Shown: positions 34,586 through 41,428 of the stretch, one piece after another
Position numbering within the stretch: the first letter of the stretch is position 1
Layout: every line of letters begins with the position of its first letter
Notes under the pieces: model-generated
What the model saw: the letters and a program-made list of their open reading frames with translations, nothing else
What the model was told of the DNA's origin: nothing
Database searches by the model: none
Translations under genes and position numbers: made by a program
DNA from: Bacteroidales bacterium
GTDB taxonomy: Bacteria; Bacteroidota; Bacteroidia; Bacteroidales; JAADJA01
Direction: 5' to 3'
Assembly (NCBI GenBank): GCA_020438105.1
Contig: JAGQVE010000001.1
Span: 62,001 to 126,000, forward strand
DNA: 64,000 nucleotides

Positions 34586-36466
34586 TTATTCGGGAGCTTC
34601 AATTAAACGCGCAATTGACTTAAGCAATTTTTTCCTGTTTATCGGTTTTGTAACATAGTCGTCGCAACCGGTTTCCAGGATACGTTTGTAATCGTCGGCC
34701 ATAGCATAGGCAGTTTGAACAATGACCGGCACATTGATAATACTCTTTATAATACCTGTTGCTTCCAGGCCACTCATTCCCGGAAGTTTAATATCCATTA
34801 GCACGAGATCTATATCAGGGTTATTCCTGACAAACTTCACAGCCTCATGGCCGTCCTTTGCCAGGAACAGATCAGCTTCAGTAGATTTTAAGATTTCGCG
34901 CAGATAGATATAGCTCATTTCATCGTCTTCAACAATGAGGAATTTCTTATTTTTCCAGTTGTATAAGCCATTTTTCGATTTGGGTTTCTTCTCAGAAGGA
35001 GCATCAGGAAATGCATTGGGTAATTTAAAATAAAACTGAGTTCCTTCATTTTGCTTTGAATTGAACCAGATCTTGCCACCCATTAATTCACTCAATTCAC
35101 TGGCAATTGTCAATCCAAGACCCATACCACCATACAAACTTGAAATTTCATACTCAATCTTGTAAAATGGATCAAAAACACTCTGGCCGGTTTCTTCGGG
35201 TATCCCAACCCCGGTATCTTTCACAAAAAACAGCAAATCGGGTTGCTTGTCATCCGGGTTTGAATCATTTGACAAATTACACCCAATCTCGATAAATCCA
35301 TGACTGGTGAATTTAATGGAATTCCAGATCAGGTTTGACAGAACCTGTTTTAACCTATCACGATCAGCCCTGATGCTTGCATTCCCATTTACATTAATAT
35401 TTAATTTCAGTTCAAGATTTTCACGCTGTTTAAAAAGTTCATCTATCTTATAAGTATCATACAGCTCGGTAAGAAAGGGAGCAAGCGCAAATACCGTGGG
35501 ATTTAACCTGATTTTATCTGATTTAAGGTAAGCATAATCAACAGCATCATCAATCACCTTCAGCATTGATTTACCGCATGATTTAATAATATCGATGTAA
35601 TTATTTTGAAATGATTCTTTCAATCCTGGTTCACGCAGCAATTCAGCAAAACCCAGTATTCCATTTACAGGTGTTCGCACCTCCACACCAATATTTCGCA
35701 TGAAAAGTGTGTCAAATTTATCAGGTGGGGCGCTGGAAATAACAGAGGTTATAACATCTTCCTTCGGGGAGAATTTTGCTTCGGTTTCCTGAACTTGTTT
35801 TTGCTGTTCTTTTAAAAGTTTTTGAGCCCTTTCAGCTACCCGAGATTCAAAGGAGTAGTTTAAATCTTTGAGTTCCTGTTGCAAATTCAGGTTTTCAAGC
35901 TTTTCAACCGTCATTTGAATAAGATGCCGGATTACAAGCCCAAGTGGTTGCAATTTCGATTCGCCTTTTTGTGTTTCAAAAAAAATAAAAACACCAAAGG
36001 GATTGTAAATGCTTTCGAAAGGGAAAATGGATGCAAAACGGGTTAATGCCCCCAGACCACTATTGAGTTTTAATCCGAATTGATTAAGCTCCTTAGATGC
36101 AATGAAGACAGGATTTTCAGAAAGCGATACGAGAAACGTATCGGTGTGTGAAATATTAAAAAAACCTTCGGCAACAGGATCACTTTGGGAATAGGAACTT
36201 AGTATTTCAAATTTACCGCTATTAATTTGATAACAGCAAGAGTAAGGGATATCAAGGATTACGGAAATTCTTTCGAGAACATTTTTTAGCAGATCCGTGG
36301 TATTATTGGCCTCCATAATCGTATCTGAAACAAGCCACATAAGAAGTTTTTCTTCCATACGGCCAGCCTGTTGCTCATTTTGTTTTTCGAGTAAACGAAT
36401 TCTCAATTTGAGCTCATTGATTACAGCGTCCTGCTTTTCTGCCATTTTATTTATTGTACCAAACAA
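34586..36466 (-). CDS. Hybrid histidine-kinase-like protein lacking the phospho-acceptor histidine
   Basis: A 626-residue cytoplasmic sensor protein: coiled coil (about 8-35), GAF-like sensor (about 40-190), second coiled coil (about 195-230), dimerisation region, ATPase domain and receiver. In the H-box the sequence is IGVEVRTPVNGILGF where active kinases have S-H-E-I-R-T-P; the His is Val261 (codon GTG at 35684-35686). The ATPase is intact: LSNLIWNSIKFT, VKDTGVGIPEE, GGMGLGLTIASELSELMGG. The receiver also looks active: VLMDIKLPG with Asp558, TAYA and the KP motif. Either another residue is phosphorylated or it acts as a pseudokinase. Confidence 0.9.
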   Translation of the reverse strand: MFGTINKMAEKQDAVINELKLRIRLLEKQNEQQAGRMEEKLLMWLVSDTIMEANNTTDLLKNVLERISVILDIPYSCCYQINSGKFEILSSYSQSDPVAEGFFNISHTDTFLVSLSENPVFIASKELNQFGLKLNSGLGALTRFASIFPFESIYNPFGVFIFFETQKGESKLQPLGLVIRHLIQMTVEKLENLNLQQELKDLNYSFESRVAERAQKLLKEQQKQVQETEAKFSPKEDVITSVISSAPPDKFDTLFMRNIGVEVRTPVNGILGFAELLREPGLKESFQNNYIDIIKSCGKSMLKVIDDAVDYAYLKSDKIRLNPTVFALAPFLTELYDTYKIDELFKQRENLELKLNINVNGNASIRADRDRLKQVLSNLIWNSIKFTSHGFIEIGCNLSNDSNPDDKQPDLLFFVKDTGVGIPEETGQSVFDPFYKIEYEISSLYGGMGLGLTIASELSELMGGKIWFNSKQNEGTQFYFKLPNAFPDAPSEKKPKSKNGLYNWKNKKFLIVEDDEMSYIYLREILKSTEADLFLAKDGHEAVKFVRNNPDIDLVLMDIKLPGMSGLEATGIIKSIINVPVIVQTAYAMADDYKRILETGCDDYVTKPINRKKLLKSIARLIEAPE

Positions 36467-36837
36467 GCATTTAGTTTGTCAGTTAAATTATCAGGAACCA
36501 AAATGACATAGTTCACCTCTGGTGAATTATCAATTAAAGAATGATTGGCTTCCCTTCAAGTAAGTCTGAAACAAACCTGGTACTTGCATCCTGTTGCCGA
36601 GGCATTGGCAAATTTAATTCCAAGAAAAATTGAAAACCAAAATACATATTAACAATTAAGGTAAACTTATTGATATCAAGCATTTGACACAAGAAAAATC
36701 AAAGCAATCGTTAATTGAGTTCTGTTTTACAAAATATATACACCTGTCCCCTTTTTGGAAATTTATCCAATATGGAGAACATATTGAGGAAATATTCATG
36801 GAATTCATCAAGTAAAATGATCATGTAAATTTGATCA
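36467..36837. other. Intergenic gap, no gene seen
   Basis: A 371-base AT-rich gap between the kinase-like gene (upstream side) and the 3' end of the TPR lipoprotein gene. I see no protein gene, RNA gene or strong promoter. A weak inverted repeat, AATGATCA/TGATCATT (36816-36823 and 36832-36839), overlaps the TPR stop codon and could end its transcript, but lacks a convincing T run. Confidence 0.5.
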
Positions 36838-37881
36838 TTACTGAGTTTTACGGTAAGCTTCGATGCGATTAAGGCCCTCGATGGCCCGCTCATAATTCGG
36901 GTGAATTTCAAGGGCCTTTTTATAATCATCCCACGATTTTTCAGGATTATTTAATAATTCATAAGCAAAACCCCGGTTATAATAAGCATCGGTGTAATCA
37001 CTTTTCAACTCAATGGTTTGGGTAAAATAATCAACTGCCGCCTGGTATTCCTCCAGGTAAACAAGGTGTATGTACCCCAGATTATACAAGGCAATGTAGA
37101 AGTTTGGATTTCGATCGAGAATGATATTGTATTGCTGAATGGCTTTTTCATATCTTCCGGTTTCCTGAAAATACATAGCCAATGAATAAGTCACCTCATC
37201 ATTATCAGGCTTAATATTAAGCGCATTGTTATAGTAATTGATGGCCAGGTCATTTTCCTTACCGGCATACAATTGAGCAAGTTGAATATTTGCTTCAAAA
37301 TAGTTTTGATTTACATCTATGGCCTTTTGAAAATTTCGGATTGCCCTGATGGTATCTCCGGTTTCAAGCATTACAACCCCTCTTAGTAAATAACCCTTGT
37401 AAGCCAGTTCATCAGTTTTGAGTGCTTTATCAATGTAAGCCAGGGCTTTCTGATAATCAAGAATAACGATGCTGATTTCTGCCAAACTCAGATAGGCATC
37501 CGGATTTTGATCATTCAATGCTATTGATTTCTCAAGCGATTTTACACTTTTCTGGATCTTGCCCATGGACAGGTAGATATCGGCCAGGGTGATATAATAT
37601 TCACTGTAGCTTGAATCCAACTCAATTGCTGTTGTGATATCCTTAAATGCTTCGTTTAATTCCTGATTTTCGTGGTAAAACTTTGCACGTTCCAGGTAAA
37701 GGTCAGGATTGAGTGAGTCCTTCTTTATCTGGTTGTTCAACTCATCCAGTTTTGCTAAAACAGGATCCTGCATTTCACCTGAGTTATTTTCTTGCGTTGT
37801 CTCCGCATGTTTTGGATTACAACCCATTACAACGCTAAGCAGAATTAAAAGCAAATAAACAGGAATCTTTTTGACCATCAT
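36838..37881 (-). CDS. TPR-repeat lipoprotein
   Basis: A 347-residue lipoprotein. Signal peptide MVKKIPVYLLLILLSVVMGC with the lipobox Val-Met-Gly-Cys; the Cys would carry lipid. About eight TPR units follow from residue 60: EYYITLADIYLSMGKIQKSV, AYLSLAEISIVILDYQKAL, EANIQLAQLYAGKENDLAI, EVTYSLAMYFQETGRYEKAI and DAYYNRGFAYELLNNPEKSW. It is probably attached to the envelope and binds peptides or partners. It sits downstream of recA on the same strand, past a terminator. Confidence 0.88.
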   Translation of the reverse strand: MMVKKIPVYLLLILLSVVMGCNPKHAETTQENNSGEMQDPVLAKLDELNNQIKKDSLNPDLYLERAKFYHENQELNEAFKDITTAIELDSSYSEYYITLADIYLSMGKIQKSVKSLEKSIALNDQNPDAYLSLAEISIVILDYQKALAYIDKALKTDELAYKGYLLRGVVMLETGDTIRAIRNFQKAIDVNQNYFEANIQLAQLYAGKENDLAINYYNNALNIKPDNDEVTYSLAMYFQETGRYEKAIQQYNIILDRNPNFYIALYNLGYIHLVYLEEYQAAVDYFTQTIELKSDYTDAYYNRGFAYELLNNPEKSWDDYKKALEIHPNYERAIEGLNRIEAYRKTQ

Positions 37882-37889
37882 TTAAATTT

Positions 37890-37920
37890 TAAAAAGAAAA
37901 ACGTCCAGTAACTGAACGTT
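37890..37920 (-). terminator. Intrinsic terminator after recA
   Basis: On the minus strand AACGT, mismatch, CAG, loop, CTG, mismatch, ACGTT (plus 37900-37920), followed by TTTTTCTTTTT. It lies 30 bases past the recA stop and should end the bcp-recA transcript. Confidence 0.7.
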
Positions 37921-37950
37921 TATAACCTGGAATGCATTTCACTTTTCCAA

Positions 37951-38958
37951 TTATTTATTCTCTAAACTTTGCCTTACAAGTTGTTCAAGTTCATCGGATA
38001 ATTCAGGATTATCAATGATCAAACTCTTTACAGCATCTCTTCCCTGCCCAAGCTTGGTATCGCCATAGCTATACCAAGATCCGCTTTTCTTCACAATTCC
38101 ATTTTCAACCCCAATGTCGATAATTTCACCGGCTTTGGAAAATCCTTCGCCATAAATAATATCAAATTCGGCTTGCCGGAAAGGAGGTGCTACTTTGTTT
38201 TTTACCACTTTTACACGTACCCTGTTACCAACCACACTGTCGCCGTCTTTGATCTGGCTTATTCTTCTGATATCCAGCCGAACACTTGCATAAAACTTAA
38301 GTGCATTACCACCCGTAGTGGTTTCAGGGTTTCCAAACATCACCCCGATTTTTTCACGTAATTGATTGATAAAGATACAGCAAGCACCTGTTTTGCTGAT
38401 GGTAGATGTAAGTTTACGTAATGCCTGAGACATCAGTCTTGCCTGCAATCCCATTTTTGAATCACCCATTTCACCTTCAATTTCACTTTTTGGAGTAAGG
38501 GCTGCTACAGAGTCAATTACAATCATATCAATAGCTCCGGAGCGAATCAGGTTATCCGCGATTTCCAGGGCCTGCTCGCCATTATCCGGTTGAGAAATCA
38601 ACAGGTTTTCAATATCCACTCCCAGTTTTTGAGCATAAAACCTGTCAAAAGCATGTTCTGCATCAATAAAGGCTGCAATTCCACCCTGCTTTTGCGCCTC
38701 CGCAATGGCATGAATGGCAAGGGTTGTTTTACCGGAGGCTTCAGGTCCATAAATCTCTACCACCCTGCCTTTAGGTAATCCCCCAATTCCTAAAGCAGCA
38801 TCCAAACCAATTGATCCCGTTGAAATAGCAGGGATTCTTTCCACCGGATCATCACCAAGTTTCATAATGGCTCCCTTGCCATATGACCTTTCAATCTTAT
38901 CCAATGTAAGTTGTAATGCTTTTAATTTTTCCTTGTTTAGTTCTTTCTCTTGTGCCAT
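37951..38958 (-). CDS. recA: Recombinase RecA
   Basis: A 335-residue RecA: strand-exchange ATPase for recombination and SOS induction. Walker [16 protein letters not shown] (about 67-81), Walker [19 protein letters not shown], the L1/L2 DNA-binding loops around [19 protein letters not shown] and [17 protein letters not shown], plus [13 protein letters not shown] near the C-terminus. Length is slightly shorter than E. coli RecA because the acidic tail is short. It follows bcp by 13 bases. Confidence 0.98.
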   Translation of the reverse strand: MAQEKELNKEKLKALQLTLDKIERSYGKGAIMKLGDDPVERIPAISTGSIGLDAALGIGGLPKGRVVEIYGPEASGKTTLAIHAIAEAQKQGGIAAFIDAEHAFDRFYAQKLGVDIENLLISQPDNGEQALEIADNLIRSGAIDMIVIDSVAALTPKSEIEGEMGDSKMGLQARLMSQALRKLTSTISKTGACCIFINQLREKIGVMFGNPETTTGGNALKFYASVRLDIRRISQIKDGDSVVGNRVRVKVVKNKVAPPFRQAEFDIIYGEGFSKAGEIIDIGVENGIVKKSGSWYSYGDTKLGQGRDAVKSLIIDNPELSDELEQLVRQSLENK

Positions 38959-38971
38959 GGTTTATTCTTTT

Positions 38972-39433
38972 TTATTTATAATCTTCTAAAATTTGTTCCG
39001 CATGGGTTTTAGTTTTAACCTTGTCAAAAACCCGTTCAATTTTGCCTTCTTCAGAAATGACATAGGTAGTACGTAAAATACCTTCGTATTCTTTTCCGTA
39101 CATCTTTTTCAATCCCCAAACGCCATAATCTTTAATTACTTTTTTTTCAGTATCGGGGATGAGTGGGTAAGGAAAAGAAAACTTGTCGGAGAAGTTTTTT
39201 TGACTTTTTTCATTATCCGCACTTACGCCGATAATTTTAAATCCTTTATCCGATAATTCCTTGTAGTAGTCTCTCAGGTTGCAAGCTTCTGCGGTGCATC
39301 CGGGGGTATTGGCTTTTGGATAAAAAAACAAAATGACTTTTTTCCCTGCAAATTCTCCCAACCTGACATCATTCCCGTCCTGATCTTTAGCCACAATTTT
39401 AGGCGCAATATCGCCAACTTTTAAAAGTCCCAT
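38972..39433 (-). CDS. bcp: Thioredoxin-dependent thiol peroxidase (Bcp/PrxQ)
   Basis: About 153 residues from the ATG at 39433 (MGLLKVGDIAPKIVAKDQDG), the family's usual start. Peroxidatic and resolving cysteines lie in ANTPGCTAEACNLRD (Cp-x4-Cr), with threonine and arginine of the active site (LRDYYKELSDKGFKIIGVSAD). It reduces peroxides using thioredoxin. The -7 box TATTTTTG on the minus strand at 39456-39463 supports this start, and recA follows 13 bases downstream. Confidence 0.94.
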   Translation of the reverse strand: MGLLKVGDIAPKIVAKDQDGNDVRLGEFAGKKVILFFYPKANTPGCTAEACNLRDYYKELSDKGFKIIGVSADNEKSQKNFSDKFSFPYPLIPDTEKKVIKDYGVWGLKKMYGKEYEGILRTTYVISEEGKIERVFDKVKTKTHAEQILEDYK

Positions 39434-39455
39434 TTTCAATTTTTTTGGTAGAAAA

Positions 39456-39463
39456 CAAAAATA
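39456..39463 (-). promoter_or_regulatory. -7 promoter box upstream of bcp-recA
   Basis: The minus strand reads TATTTTTG, an exact TAnnTTTG element, 22 bases before the bcp ATG. A -33 TTTG partner is not clear. Confidence 0.45.
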
Positions 39464-39535
39464 CAATTTTCAATTTTCGGGAGGTTTTAAAATGCAGATT
39501 ACTTTTCAACATTCGACTGAAAGCTTGAAAACCAA

Positions 39536-40186
39536 TCAAGAGTTTTGCTTTTTGAAGAATTTACAAAAGGAAGTTATGCCACAGGAATCACACATTGGTT
39601 TCCGGGCCTTACAAACGTATCGGCCATGCAAAATTAGCCAATGGTGGGCAACATGTATTTTTTCTTCTGGAATAAATTGCACAAGCTGTTTTTCGGTGGC
39701 GAGAGGAGTTTTGGCATTTGTGGTTAAACCAATTCGTGCTGCCACCCTGAATACATGAGTATCAACCGCCATGGCCGGTTTTTTGAAGACTACGGAGGCA
39801 ATCACATTGGCAGTTTTTCTACCAACCCCGGGTAATTTTTGAAGTTCATCCACATCATCCGGAACCACACCATTAAACTCACTGATAAGTGTTTTCGCCA
39901 TACCAATGAGGTTTTTGGCTTTATTATTTGGATAAGAACAACTTTTAATCAACTCAAAAACCTCATCCTGAGTTGCATTTGCAAGGGCTTTTTCATCAGG
40001 AAAAATCTGATAAAACGCCGGAGTAATCATATTTACACGCACATCTGTGCACTGGGCCGAAAGTATCACTGCCACAATTAATTCATAAGGATTGGTATAC
40101 TCAAGTTCTGTTTCGGCAAGGGGATTATTTTCCTCAAACCAGGCAAGTACCTTTTCGAATCGCTTTTTTTTCGAAAGTCTTTCCAT
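39536..40186 (-). CDS. nth: Endonuclease III
   Basis: About 216 residues from the ATG at 40186 (MERLSKKKRFEKVLAW). DNA glycosylase/AP lyase that removes oxidised pyrimidines. The helix-hairpin-helix LPGVGRKTANVIASVVF contains the catalytic Lys, MAVDTHVFRVAARIG the catalytic Asp, and YVCKARKPMCDSCGITSFC the iron-sulfur cysteines with C-x6-C-x2-C-x5-C spacing. A well-spaced promoter lies just upstream. It is convergent neither with bcp nor with its flank; all run on the minus strand. Confidence 0.96.
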   Translation of the reverse strand: MERLSKKKRFEKVLAWFEENNPLAETELEYTNPYELIVAVILSAQCTDVRVNMITPAFYQIFPDEKALANATQDEVFELIKSCSYPNNKAKNLIGMAKTLISEFNGVVPDDVDELQKLPGVGRKTANVIASVVFKKPAMAVDTHVFRVAARIGLTTNAKTPLATEKQLVQFIPEEKIHVAHHWLILHGRYVCKARKPMCDSCGITSFCKFFKKQNS

Positions 40187-40196
40187 ATTTTCCCGG

Positions 40197-40229
40197 CAAA
40201 AATAGCTAATCAACCTGATTCAGGTCAAA
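40197..40229 (-). promoter_or_regulatory. Promoter of nth
   Basis: On the minus strand TTTG (plus 40226-40229), 21 bases, then TATTTTTG (plus 40197-40204), 11 bases before the nth ATG: a good match to the Bacteroidota TTTG/TAnnTTTG consensus. Confidence 0.6.
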
Positions 40230-40257
40230 AAAAAACCCTCCCATAAGGGAAGGTTTT
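40227..40257 (-). terminator. Intrinsic terminator after the 87-residue hypothetical gene
   Basis: Minus strand AACC-TTCCC, loop TTAT, GGGAG-GGTT followed by a long T run (plus A tract 40227-40235). It is 22 bases past the stop of the small gene and overlaps the nth -33 element. Confidence 0.78.
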
Positions 40258-40278
40258 AGTTCCATAAACTAAAAGCTG

Positions 40279-40542
40279 TTAATTCATAAGCAAGTTAATA
40301 TTACCTGCTTGTTTGGTCCGGACAACGTTGAGCGCCCTGGAATAACTCATTATGTTACTGATTACTCTCTTACTTGGGGCAATGCTTTCTTCCTCTGTCT
40401 TAAATTCGTGACCCAATAATTCTTTTAATTCATTTTTCATTTCATCAACTTCAAAATCATGGCCAACCATGGATTCATTAGTTTCGTGTGTTTCATTAAA
40501 AGCAAAGAGAAATAAATCATCAAGGGTAAAAGAACTTTTCAT
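40279..40542 (-). CDS. Small hypothetical protein next to an ECF sigma factor
   Basis: An 87-residue protein from the ATG at 40542 (MKSSFTLDDLFLFAFNET); the frame also opens at 40548. It is acidic in the first half with H-E-T-N-E and then MKNELKELLGHEFKTEEESI, and basic towards the C-terminus (SKRVISNIMSYSRALNVVRT). No membrane helix or known motif. It lies 114 bases downstream of the sigma-factor gene on the same strand and ends in a good terminator. That pairing, in Bacteroidota, suggests a regulator or target of that sigma factor, but that is only inference. Confidence 0.6.
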   Translation of the reverse strand: MKSSFTLDDLFLFAFNETHETNESMVGHDFEVDEMKNELKELLGHEFKTEEESIAPSKRVISNIMSYSRALNVVRTKQAGNINLLMN

Positions 40543-40656
40543 AGGCAAATATGATTCATTTTTAAAAATTTACAGATACCAAACGTAAGCTGTATTTAGA
40601 ATATTTTATTGCCTGATAAAAAGTTTTTAAAACCTTGGTTTTTGGATCAGAATTTT

Positions 40657-41247
40657 CTATTGGGTAAGTACAATATTTTTTTCTGCAATTAATTTTCTCA
40701 AATTGATAAGCGCATATCGCATTCTGCCCAAAGCGGTGTTAATACTTACATCAGTTACTTCGGCAATATCTTTAAAGCTCATTTCAGCATAATGCCGCAT
40801 GTAAAGTACCTCCTTTTGCTCGGGGGGCAGAAGTTCAATCAATTTTCGAACGTCTTTGTGGATTTGATCTGTAATTATCTCTTCCTCAATAGACTTATCA
40901 GTAATATTGATGGTATCGAAAATGTTAAAATCTTCGTTTTTACTATTATCGAAAATGGGCATTCGGTTCGATTTCCTGAAATGATCAATGATCAGGTTAT
41001 GCGCTATCCGCATTGTCCATTGAAGAAATTTTCCTTCTTCGTTATAGGAACCTGCACGAATGGTATTTATAACTTTTATGAATGTATCCTGGAACAAATC
41101 ATCGGCAAGATCTTTATCCTTTACAATCATTAAGATGTAAGCATAAATACGATTTTGATGACGATGGATTAATCTTTCGAGGCTGTTGTGGTCGCCTTTT
41201 AAATATCTACCTATTAGCTCCTTATCGCTTAATACCTGAGCTTTCAT
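40657..41247 (-). CDS. ECF-type RNA polymerase sigma factor
   Basis: 196 residues from the ATG at 41247 (MKAQVLSDKELIGRYLKGD). Region 2: LADDLFQDTFIKVINTIRAG and LQWTMRIAHNLIIDHFRKSNR. Region 4: LLPPEQKEVLYMRHYAEMSFKDIAEVTDVSINTALGRMRYALINLRKL with a helix-turn-helix. A strong Shine-Dalgarno, AAGGAGG on the minus strand, precedes the ATG by 5 bases, which is unusual in this genome. The small hypothetical gene lies downstream. Confidence 0.94.
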   Translation of the reverse strand: MKAQVLSDKELIGRYLKGDHNSLERLIHRHQNRIYAYILMIVKDKDLADDLFQDTFIKVINTIRAGSYNEEGKFLQWTMRIAHNLIIDHFRKSNRMPIFDNSKNEDFNIFDTINITDKSIEEEIITDQIHKDVRKLIELLPPEQKEVLYMRHYAEMSFKDIAEVTDVSINTALGRMRYALINLRKLIAEKNIVLTQ

Positions 41248-41251
41248 ATGC

Positions 41252-41260
41252 ACCTCCTTA
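41252..41260 (-). promoter_or_regulatory. Strong Shine-Dalgarno for the ECF sigma factor
   Basis: Minus strand TAAGGAGGT pairs almost fully with the 16S 3' end, about 5 bases before ATG 41247. Bacteroidota genes rarely carry such a site, and it supports this start over the GTG at 41253. Confidence 0.6.
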
Positions 41261-41384
41261 TTTAATTTGTTAGGATTTAGGGTAGATATTTATTGATCTA
41301 TAGGCGTTCCTCCGTTGTTATAAGGTTAGACGATTTTTTTAAAATTACTTACAATAACTATGCAAAAGTAACACGAAAGTTTCA

Positions 41385-41412
41385 TTTGTGCAAATATAAT
41401 TTAATACTTTTG
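41385..41412 (+). promoter_or_regulatory. Promoter of uvrA
   Basis: TTTG at 41385-41388 and TACTTTTG at 41405-41412 (exact TAnnTTTG), separated by 16 bases, somewhat tighter than the usual spacing. The ATG follows 16 bases later. Confidence 0.45.
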
Positions 41413-41428
41413 GCGACCCCAACAAAAA

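Noticed and set aside
36816..36839. Terminator after the TPR lipoprotein
   Set aside because: Stem overlaps the stop codon and is AT-rich with no convincing T run; kept only as a note in the gap description.
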